A DNA stretch of 47,600 bases, taken from assembly GCA_016463095.1 (NCBI GenBank), contig JAEMSA010000009.1:1-47600 (forward strand), given 5' to 3'. The translations under genes were made by a program, and so were the position numbers. Source of the DNA: Candidatus Nanopelagicales bacterium (GTDB lineage: Bacteria; Actinomycetota; Actinomycetes; S36-B12; UBA5976). Of the stretch, positions 41,093 through 47,600 are shown piece by piece. Each line of letters begins with the position of its first letter. The stretch's first letter is position 1. The notes below the pieces were generated by a model. That model had not been told where the DNA came from. It did not search any database and saw nothing but the letters and a program-made list of their open reading frames with translations.

Positions 41093-42334
41093 TTAATTAA
41101 TGATTTCATTCTTAGGTTTTGTTTCGGGCATGATCACTGAGAAGAAAACTGCCACCAATGACACAAGTGCTCCGGTCATGAAGGCCCAACCAAAACCAAC
41201 TGAATCAACCAATGCACCAGCAACAATAGGACCAATAATTAAACCTAAATCACTTGTCATTTGAAAAGCTGCCACAACTGGTCCACTATTTTTTCCACCA
41301 GTTACATCACCGATCACTGCTGCTGGAGCTGCACCCATAAACGCAGCACCAATTCCGGCAATGGCCATGGAAATTAAATAACCGGTTGTGTTTTCAAAAG
41401 CCACTAGAACTATCACTGAGAAAAACAAAACAGATGTACCAAAAATCATGGAAGGTCTTCTGCCTTTAAGGTCAGTAGATTTTCCAGCATAAGAAAGTAA
41501 TGCAGCTTGGGTAAGACTTGTGGCTAAGAACCCAAAACCAATTAAGGATGGACTTGCTTTTAGTTCTTCGACAACAAAAAGTGGCACAATAGATGATCTA
41601 ATTCCAAAGGAAACAAATCCGGTAGCTAAATTAACTGAAAGTGCTGCTGTATAAGCTCTGTTTTTTAATGCGGTAGCAAAAGCTTGCAAAGAAGTTGAAA
41701 CTTTAGATCTTTCCTTAGGCTGGTTAGTTTGTTTGTCATGGGCATTTAAAAAGAAAGCTGACGCTCCAGCAGCCAGTAACAAAGTAAATGAATAAAAGAA
41801 AAACGGTGCTCGTAAAGATATGGCGATCACAATCCCACCAATTGCAGGTCCAGCTAATCCACCAACTAAAAATCCACCTTGGTAAGCCGCCGCAGCCCGC
41901 CCTCGTTTTTCAGGAGCGACAATTCTTAACAGCAACGAAAAAGCGGCAACAGTAAACATTGTGCTTCCTAAACCACCGGCACCTCTAAGAATCAATAAGT
42001 AATTAAAATCTTGCGCAAATCCAGCAAAAAAACTTGATAACGAAACAATTAGCAATCCAGTGGTAAGAACAATTCTTTCCCCAAATCGGTTAACCCATAA
42101 ACCTGAAATTGGAGCAGAAGCAAATCTCATAAATGCAAAAACCGAAACAACAGAACTTGCAGCCAGAGCACTTACTCCAAAAGATCTGGCAAATACAGGT
42201 ATGGCGGGAGCAACTATTCCAAAACCGATCGCAACGAAAAAAGCTATAAGTGAGAGAACGGCTACTTCGTTTGGAAGCCCCCGTAACCACGGATTATGTC
42301 GAATTTTACGACCTAAAGTTTGCAATAAAGTCAC
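41093..42334 (-). CDS. MFS transporter
   Basis: This 413-aa, 12-helix Major Facilitator protein has the cytoplasmic loop motif A-like WVNRFGERIVLTTG after helix 2 and STDLKGRRPSMIFG in the second half, typical of drug:proton antiporters of the DHA1 type. The substrate cannot be told from the sequence. The start is a GTG at 42334. It ends 48 bases upstream of the msrA start and is divergent from ilvA; no ribosome site is obvious. Confidence 0.87.
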   Translation of the reverse strand: MTLLQTLGRKIRHNPWLRGLPNEVAVLSLIAFFVAIGFGIVAPAIPVFARSFGVSALAASSVVSVFAFMRFASAPISGLWVNRFGERIVLTTGLLIVSLSSFFAGFAQDFNYLLILRGAGGLGSTMFTVAAFSLLLRIVAPEKRGRAAAAYQGGFLVGGLAGPAIGGIVIAISLRAPFFFYSFTLLLAAGASAFFLNAHDKQTNQPKERSKVSTSLQAFATALKNRAYTAALSVNLATGFVSFGIRSSIVPLFVVEELKASPSLIGFGFLATSLTQAALLSYAGKSTDLKGRRPSMIFGTSVLFFSVIVLVAFENTTGYLISMAIAGIGAAFMGAAPAAVIGDVTGGKNSGPVVAAFQMTSDLGLIIGPIVAGALVDSVGFGWAFMTGALVSLVAVFFSVIMPETKPKNEIIN

Positions 42335-42413
42335 AATGAGTTCTAGCCTATGGGGTGTTAGTAGTTTAAACTTAATCAGATAGCCAAGAGTAAGTAAAAG
42401 AGGAGAAACTTAG

Positions 42414-43631
42414 ATGACTAATAAACATTCAGTTTCTCTCAATGATGTTCAAGAAGCAGCAAAAAGACTAAATGGAATTATTCGTCCAACAAGATTAATA
42501 AATGCAGGTTGGCTAGAAAGACAAATTGGTAAACCTGTGGCAATAAAGCCAGAAAACTTACAACGCGCTGGATCTTTCAAAATCCGTGGTGCTTATAACT
42601 TAATGTCTCAACTTTCTGAAGCAGATAGAAAAAAAGGGGTAGTAGCAGCAAGTGCTGGAAATCATGCTCAAGGCGTTGCCTTAGCTGCACAATTGCTGGG
42701 AATCAAATCAACAGTATTTATGCCAATAGGGGCATCAATTACAAAAGTTGTTGCCACAAAAGGTTATGGTGCAGAAGTTAAATTTATTGGTGAAACATTA
42801 GATGTAGCCATTACTGCAGCCAAAGAGGCCAGTGAAAAAAGTGGTGCAATATTTATTTCCCCATTTGATCATCCCCACATCGTGGCCGGACAAGGCACAG
42901 TGGGATTAGAAATTTTGCAAGAAATGCCAGATGTTAAAACAGTTTTAGTGTGTACAGGTGGTGGTGGCTTGCTGGCAGGAACAGCTTTAGCCATCAAAGA
43001 ATTAAATCCTCAAGTCAAAGTAATCGGAGTACAAGCAGCTAACGCTGCTGCTTACCCAGAATCACTAAAAGCAGGAAAACCTGTTGCCCTGACATCTATG
43101 AACACAATTGCTGATGGCATAGCGGTAGGTAAACCAGGAGATGTACCTTTTGCAATCATCCAAGATTATGTTGACGAAATTATTACGGTAAGTGAAAGTG
43201 AATTATCAGTTGCAATATTACAAACCCTAGAACGAGGCAAACTATTAGCTGAACCAGGTGGTGCAGCTGCTGCCGCAGCATTCATAGCTAATCCAAAACA
43301 TTTCGAAGGACCAGTGGCACTTGTTTTATCTGGTGGAAATATTGATCCGTTGTTATTAGAAAGAATTATGCAAACAGGTCTAGCCTCTGCTGGAAGATAC
43401 TTAACTGTTCGAATCAGAATCAAAGATAAACCAGGTTCATTAGCACTTTTGCTTACCCAAATTGGTAGTCTCGGTGCAAATATTTTGGATGTATTTCATC
43501 TCAGAACAGACCCATTACTTGCCCTTGATGAAGTTGCGGTAAACATCACAATGGAAACTCGTGGCACAGAACATGAGAAAGATGTTTTAAATCACATCAA
43601 GGCCTTAGGCCACGATGCACAAGTTCAATAA
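42414..43631 (+). CDS. ilvA: threonine ammonia-lyase with ACT domain
   Basis: This PLP enzyme deaminates threonine to 2-oxobutanoate, feeding isoleucine synthesis. The 405-aa protein has the PLP lysine K56 in RAGSFKIRGAYNL, the ASAGNHAQGVALAA loop and CTGGGGLLAG phosphate cup, and one ACT-like regulatory domain in the last 70 residues (LTVRIRIKDKPGSLALL). This single-ACT layout is the actinobacterial/catabolic-type form. GAGGAG lies upstream of the ATG. The gene is followed by the ABC exporter genes and divergent from the MFS gene. Confidence 0.93.
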   Translation: MTNKHSVSLNDVQEAAKRLNGIIRPTRLINAGWLERQIGKPVAIKPENLQRAGSFKIRGAYNLMSQLSEADRKKGVVAASAGNHAQGVALAAQLLGIKSTVFMPIGASITKVVATKGYGAEVKFIGETLDVAITAAKEASEKSGAIFISPFDHPHIVAGQGTVGLEILQEMPDVKTVLVCTGGGGLLAGTALAIKELNPQVKVIGVQAANAAAYPESLKAGKPVALTSMNTIADGIAVGKPGDVPFAIIQDYVDEIITVSESELSVAILQTLERGKLLAEPGGAAAAAAFIANPKHFEGPVALVLSGGNIDPLLLERIMQTGLASAGRYLTVRIRIKDKPGSLALLLTQIGSLGANILDVFHLRTDPLLALDEVAVNITMETRGTEHEKDVLNHIKALGHDAQVQ

Positions 43632-43672
43632 ATGAAGTAATATTTAATTAATCAAAAAAATCTGGAGTTTTG

Positions 43673-44653
43673 TTGTCAATCGCAATTGAAGCCAATAATT
43701 TAGTTAAAAAATATGGGGAAGTAACAGCCCTTGATGGATTAAGTTTACAAGTTGAAGAGGGCACAGTTTTTGGTTTGTTAGGACCAAACGGTGCTGGTAA
43801 AACCACCGCAGTAAGAGTGCTGACAACTTTATTAACACCTGATTCAGGTAGCGCCACTGTTGCCGGAGTAGATGTAATTAATGATCCTGAACATGCTCGC
43901 GAAATTATGGGACTATCTGGTCAAAATGCATCAGTTGATGAAAATTTAACTGGAATTGAAAATCTTGTTATGTTAGGCAGACTTTTTAGGTTGCCTAAGA
44001 AAGAAGCTGTTATGAAAGCTAATGATTTATTAGAACGTTTTACTTTAACTGACGCTTCAAAAAGAATAGTTAAAACTTATTCGGGTGGAATGAGAAGAAG
44101 ACTTGATTTAGCTGCATCATTAATTGCTAATCCCAATATTTTATTTTTAGATGAGCCAACCACAGGTTTGGATCCTAGATCAAGACTGATGATGTGGGAT
44201 GTAATCCAAAATTTAGTAAACGAAGGTACAACTGTTTTGTTAACAACACAATATTTAGAAGAAGCTGATCAATTAGCAAATAAAATTGCTGTTATTGATA
44301 AAGGCAAAGTTATTGCGCAAGGAACAGCTGATGAACTTAAAACCCAAGTCGGTGGCGAAAGAATAGATGTTGTTGTTGCCCAAGCACAAGCGTCTCAAGC
44401 TGCTGTTGCTTTACAAAGCATGGCCAGTGGCAAAGTTGTGGTGGAAGGCGAACATGTTCAAGCACCGGTTTCTGGTGGCGGGGTAAAAGTTGTGGAAGCG
44501 GTAAGAGCTTTAGATATGGCCAAAATTGAAATAAAAGAAATCCAACTGAGAAGACCAACCTTGGATGATGTTTTCTTATCTTTAACAGGTCATCATGCTG
44601 AAGAAATCAAAGTTGAAGACGAAACAGTAGCAACTAAAAAAGGAAGAAAATAA
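43673..44653 (+). CDS. ABC exporter ATP-binding protein (DrrA-like)
   Basis: This 326-aa ATPase subunit has Walker A GLLGPNGAGKTTAVRV, Q-loop SGQNASVDENLTG, signature TYSGGMRRRLDLAASL, Walker B NILFLDEPTTGLD and an H-loop region LLTTQYLEEADQL. The C-terminal extension (about 90 residues) follows the DrrA pattern. GGAG is 5 bases before a TTG at 43673 and 2 before one at 43670, so I take the former. It overlaps the permease gene by 1 base. The pair forms an ABC-2 exporter for a drug, lipid or polyketide-like compound; the substrate is unknown. Confidence 0.92.
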   Translation: MSIAIEANNLVKKYGEVTALDGLSLQVEEGTVFGLLGPNGAGKTTAVRVLTTLLTPDSGSATVAGVDVINDPEHAREIMGLSGQNASVDENLTGIENLVMLGRLFRLPKKEAVMKANDLLERFTLTDASKRIVKTYSGGMRRRLDLAASLIANPNILFLDEPTTGLDPRSRLMMWDVIQNLVNEGTTVLLTTQYLEEADQLANKIAVIDKGKVIAQGTADELKTQVGGERIDVVVAQAQASQAAVALQSMASGKVVVEGEHVQAPVSGGGVKVVEAVRALDMAKIEIKEIQLRRPTLDDVFLSLTGHHAEEIKVEDETVATKKGRK

Positions 44654-45492
44654 TGAATTCACGTTCAATGACTGAACAATACGCAAGCAAGCACGGCAAG
44701 ATTTATTGGTTGTTTCATGACTCATCTGTGATTGCGTGGAGAAATTTACTTAGATTTAGAAGAAACCCCGAAGTGTTATTTTTTGATGTGGTTCAGCCTA
44801 TAATTTTCATTCTGCTTTTTGCTTTCGTATTCGGTGGAGCAATTGATGTGGGCGATAGTTCCTATAGATCATTTTTAATTCCTGGAATTTTTGTGCAAAC
44901 TATTGCTTTTGCTGGTGCATCTGCTGCAATCGGTTTAAATGCTGATATGAATTCAGGAATCATTGATCGATTTAAGTCTTTACCTATGAACACCACAGGT
45001 GTGTTACTTGGTCAGAATTTAGCTGATTTGGTAAGAAGTGTTATCACTTTGTTCATTATGTCTTTAACTGGTTTAGCAATCGGTTGGAGAATAAGTGGTG
45101 GATTTGCTAATGCAGTGTTTGCCTACCTGTTGTTATTAGCTTTCGGTTTTTCAATGGCTTGGATTGGTTCCACCATTGGTTTATCAGTTTCATCTCCTCA
45201 AGTAGCAAGCACAGCAGGTTTTGCTTGGTTATTTCCGTTAACGTTTTTATCTAACGCATTTGTGCCAACTGAAACCTTGCCCACTTGGTTAAGATTTTTT
45301 GCCGAATGGAATCCGATTACTTCCATTGTGGCTGCTACCCGATATTTGTTTGGCTACCCAATTCAAATTGCCCCAGATGCACCGTTTTCATTACAACATC
45401 CCATAATTACCACAATTATTTGGTTAGTTGTCATTACTGCGATTTTTATGCCTTTGGCGGGAAAGAAATTTAGAAAAGCAACTAGCCGTTAA
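44653..45492 (+). CDS. ABC-2 type exporter permease (DrrB-like)
   Basis: This 279-aa protein has six transmembrane helices in the ABC-2 layout, opening with a soluble N-terminal segment and the family signature RFRRNPEVLFFDVVQPIIFI, followed by the pre-helix IDRFKSLPMNTTGVLLGQ and the WLFPLTFLSNAFVPTETLP loop. It forms the membrane pore for the ATPase encoded just upstream, with which it shares a TAATG junction. It overlaps the convergent greA by 4 bases. Confidence 0.92.
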   Translation: MNSRSMTEQYASKHGKIYWLFHDSSVIAWRNLLRFRRNPEVLFFDVVQPIIFILLFAFVFGGAIDVGDSSYRSFLIPGIFVQTIAFAGASAAIGLNADMNSGIIDRFKSLPMNTTGVLLGQNLADLVRSVITLFIMSLTGLAIGWRISGGFANAVFAYLLLLAFGFSMAWIGSTIGLSVSSPQVASTAGFAWLFPLTFLSNAFVPTETLPTWLRFFAEWNPITSIVAATRYLFGYPIQIAPDAPFSLQHPIITTIIWLVVITAIFMPLAGKKFRKATSR

Positions 45493-45974
45493 GCCTGGTA
45501 GGTTTCAACTTTTTTAATCGTAATTGTGATTTCTTTGCCGTTTGGTAATTCAAAGGCAGAATTATCTCCCTGTTTTTTCCCTAACACAGCATTTCCTAAT
45601 GGTGAATCTGGTGAATAAACATCCATAGCTGAATGAACTGCTTCTTCCCTGGAAACTAACCAAAATCTTTCAGTGTCACCGTCTGCAAATTCAACTGTCA
45701 CAACATGACCTATGGCAATTGTGCCGGTGTCACTAGGGGGAGTTCCAATTTGTGCAGTTTCCAACATTTGTTTGAGTTGACGAACTCGTGCTTCATTTTT
45801 ACCTTGCTCTTCACGAGCTGCGTGGTAACCACCGTTTTCTTTTAAGTCGCCTTCTTCTCTTGCTAATTCAATTTTCTTAGTAATTTCAGAACGCATCGGA
45901 CCTGATCGGTCAACAAGTTCAGCACTTAGTCGATCAAAAGATTCTTGGGTTAACCAAGTAGATGCAGTATTCAT
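45489..45974 (-). CDS. greA: transcription elongation factor GreA
   Basis: GreA enters the RNA polymerase secondary channel and stimulates cleavage of the backtracked transcript. The 161-aa protein has the N-terminal coiled coil with the acidic tip (AREEGDLKENGGYHAAREEQ) and the C-terminal FKBP-like domain (SPLGNAVLGKKQGDN). TACAAT lies 8 bases before the ATG, so it may have a near-leaderless promoter of its own as well as reading through from the DUF4307 gene, whose stop is 15 bases upstream. Confidence 0.95.
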   Translation of the reverse strand: MNTASTWLTQESFDRLSAELVDRSGPMRSEITKKIELAREEGDLKENGGYHAAREEQGKNEARVRQLKQMLETAQIGTPPSDTGTIAIGHVVTVEFADGDTERFWLVSREEAVHSAMDVYSPDSPLGNAVLGKKQGDNSAFELPNGKEITITIKKVETYQA

Positions 45975-45989
45975 AGTCTCTAATTGTAC

Positions 45990-46478
45990 TTACTTGCCTG
46001 AATTAACGGCTGGGGGATCTTGTTGAGGGATATCAACACCAGGAGCAAATTGTGGAGTAGGAAAAAGTGTGGAATTTGGATCTTCGTCACAGTTAATTAC
46101 TTCCACCGTAAAAGCTTCAGCAGCTGTCTTTAATACGTAATTGATTTGTTTGTAATCAGCCCCGTCTTGAGGAATTTCTAGGATGGCATAACCAAGGTCG
46201 GTCATATAGAAATCCTGAGATCGAATTAAACACCAAACATTCATATCAATTGGTCTGGTGATTTCAAAAATAACTTCAACATTGTTTTTATCTTTAACAT
46301 CCCAAGTGAGTAACTTTTCACTTAAAGGAGGATTGATTACCCTGGCAATTCCAGTTGTAACAAAGGCACCAATTACCAACACAAAAATGGCTGCAACAAT
46401 TACTAGAAACCAAGGTTTACCTGGTTGAGGATATCTTTCTTGAATGTGTGGCGGCCATTGATCTCGATTAGTTGGCAA
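45990..46478 (-). CDS. DUF4307 membrane protein
   Basis: This 162-aa protein has a short Pro-rich cytoplasmic start (RYPQPGKPW), one transmembrane helix at about residues 24-46, and an external beta-rich domain with WDVKDKNNVEVIFEITRP, as in the DUF4307 family. The function is unknown. The start is a TTG at 46478 with AGGA upstream. It precedes greA, as in many actinobacteria, where the mycothiol conjugate amidase gene mca normally lies next to it; here mca is absent. Confidence 0.85.
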   Translation of the reverse strand: MPTNRDQWPPHIQERYPQPGKPWFLVIVAAIFVLVIGAFVTTGIARVINPPLSEKLLTWDVKDKNNVEVIFEITRPIDMNVWCLIRSQDFYMTDLGYAILEIPQDGADYKQINYVLKTAAEAFTVEVINCDEDPNSTLFPTPQFAPGVDIPQQDPPAVNSGK

Positions 46479-46676
46479 CTGCTTTTCCTATCGCGTTAAT
46501 TAGACCTCAGTTTAGCGCACCTAGTGGTGGGGTAAAAATCATTTTCAACTTAAATCAACTTAGTCACTTTTATTTGATAATGCTTAAAAGCTGATAAATC
46601 TGCAGTAGGTAAAAACAGTTGCATGACACTTAATTAATTTCAGCCCCTACTAAATCCCTTTCTGGGCTGGCTCTGA

Positions 46677-46682
46677 TAACCT
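46677..46682 (+). promoter_or_regulatory. candidate -10 box, YHYH-like gene (leaderless)
   Basis: TAACCT lies 6 bases before the GTG at 46689, with no ribosome site between. Upstream, CAGCCC (46641-46646) and GGGCTG (46664-46669) form an inverted repeat overlapping the region where a -35 would lie. Confidence 0.4.
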
Positions 46683-46688
46683 AAAATA

Positions 46689-47591
46689 GTGAAAAAGTAT
46701 CTACTATTTGCTGTGTTCTCATCCCTAGTGGTTTTCTTTGTAATGTTTAGCAGCCAAAGCCAGGCAGAAATTGTCACGGCAAAAGCTAAAGCATGCCCAA
46801 CAGCGGCATTCCCAAATTTGTCAAAATCAGTCGGAGCAGGTGCCGGATACGCAAAACCTTCACTCTCAGTTTCTTGCTCCAGCACCGAATTGAAAGTGGT
46901 TTCAAATGGAATGATTAGTTTTCCTTTTGAACCAAAAACTCCCAACGCACTAGCACCCCAACAATTCAACTGGTCTGTGCCATTAAATCCCGTTAAAGCA
47001 AAATCTGTTACCACTATTAAAAATGTTTTAGGCACCCTTGGATTTACAGTTAGTGGTTTACCAATTTATGGACCAACTGAAGGTCCAATTCCAACTGGGC
47101 AGCAATATGGTGATCCGGTTTATAACAAGATTATGGACACTTGTGGTGGTCACACCGGTCCTGGCCGTGAATACCATCACCATGCAATTACTTTGGTTCA
47201 ACAATGTAATTTATCCAAACAAACCATTCTGGGTTATGCCCTAGATGGTTTTCCTATTTACACCACCCTTGGTTGCCTAGATAGCAAATGCACAAAGTCT
47301 GCAAAGATGAAATCTGGATACCTTAAAACCGGTAATCCCACCACAAATTCTTGGAGTGCCTACACTTATAAAACATCTAAATCCAGTGATGTTTTAGATA
47401 CATGTAATGGTCGCACTCAACCTGATGGATCATATGGTTATCACGTAACAACTAATTTCCCATACATAATTGGTTGCTTCACTGGCACTGCAACTATTGC
47501 TAAGGGTCGCGCAGCTGAACCGATGCCAGCAATGGGTGCACCACAACCAAATGGTGGACCGCCACCAAAAGATGGACCACGTAAGCCTTAA
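46689..47591 (+). CDS. secreted YHYH-domain-like protein
   Basis: This 300-aa exported protein has a signal peptide (MKKYLLFAVFSSLVVFFVMF, cleavage near SQAEI). The rest resembles the YHYH domain family (PF14240 from memory): VSGLPIYGPTEG, GREYHHHAIT, YALDGFPIYTTLG, and GYHVTTNFPYIIGCF. Several Cys (CGGHTGPG, CLDSKC, DTCNGR, GCF) suggest disulphides, and the histidine cluster could bind copper or another metal. The last 30 residues form a Pro/Gly-rich tail (GAPQPNGGPPPKDGPRK). The start is a GTG. The function is unknown; a metal-binding envelope role is possible. Confidence 0.72.
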   Translation: MKKYLLFAVFSSLVVFFVMFSSQSQAEIVTAKAKACPTAAFPNLSKSVGAGAGYAKPSLSVSCSSTELKVVSNGMISFPFEPKTPNALAPQQFNWSVPLNPVKAKSVTTIKNVLGTLGFTVSGLPIYGPTEGPIPTGQQYGDPVYNKIMDTCGGHTGPGREYHHHAITLVQQCNLSKQTILGYALDGFPIYTTLGCLDSKCTKSAKMKSGYLKTGNPTTNSWSAYTYKTSKSSDVLDTCNGRTQPDGSYGYHVTTNFPYIIGCFTGTATIAKGRAAEPMPAMGAPQPNGGPPPKDGPRKP

Positions 47592-47600
47592 AAGTTTTCG

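Overview
The window reads as a compact, AT-rich (roughly 37-38% GC by eye) chromosome segment of an actinobacterium, coding on both strands with almost no spare DNA. Gene content and order support this: fmdB, 5-formyl-THF cyclo-ligase, galU, rimJ-like, glpR-like, pmt, rsmI, metG, tatD, ksgA, ispE, a TetR regulator, tRNA-Gln, glmU, prs, rplY, pth, mfd, mazG, eno, ftsB/divIC, DUF501, ppx. From memory this is close to the Rv0989-Rv1026 order of Mycobacterium tuberculosis. Low GC, overlapping genes and two photolyases fit a streamlined, sunlit-water lineage such as Nanopelagicales; that placement is inference.

Layout. 1-8.9 kb: beta-carbonic anhydrase; an operon read leftward (35-codon ORF, PF13769-like protein, homocysteine S-methyltransferase, TrmH-type methylase, Fe-S photolyase); an XRE regulator; citrate synthase with serC; pdxH; a CPD photolyase. 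8.9-16 kb: NlpC/P60 hydrolase, tRNA-Arg(CCU), SAF-domain protein, FmdB, a paired fluoride channel, cyclo-ligase, galU-rimJ-glpR without the usual glp/moeA gene, and a PMT mannosyltransferase. 16-31.3 kb: two tightly packed rightward housekeeping runs (rsmI-metG-tatD-ksgA-ispE and glmU-prs-rplY-pth-cysQ-mfd-lipoprotein-mazG) split by a TetR gene and tRNA-Gln. 31.3-36.2 kb: a leftward MpaB/DUF2236 gene, then eno-ftsB-DUF501-ppx-udg and a UAA-anticodon tRNA with a short variable loop. 36.2-47.6 kb: secreted PKD-like protein, thioredoxin lipoprotein, histone H1-like protein, EamA transporter, Bax-inhibitor-1 family protein, msrA, MFS transporter, ilvA, an ABC-2 exporter, greA, DUF4307 and a secreted YHYH-like protein.

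The gene set covers folate/methionine metabolism, rRNA/tRNA modification and translation, cell-wall precursor supply (galU, glmU, ispE), DNA repair (two photolyases, mfd, UDG, TatD) and central carbon metabolism (citrate synthase, enolase).

The most notable non-gene signal is a recurring TAnnnT box exactly 6 or 7 bases before the start codon of many first genes that lack a Shine-Dalgarno sequence. This is what leaderless mRNAs would look like, and it also resolves several uncertain starts. No CRISPR array, insertion sequence, prophage or obvious horizontally acquired island was seen, and no stretch longer than 300 bases lacks a gene.
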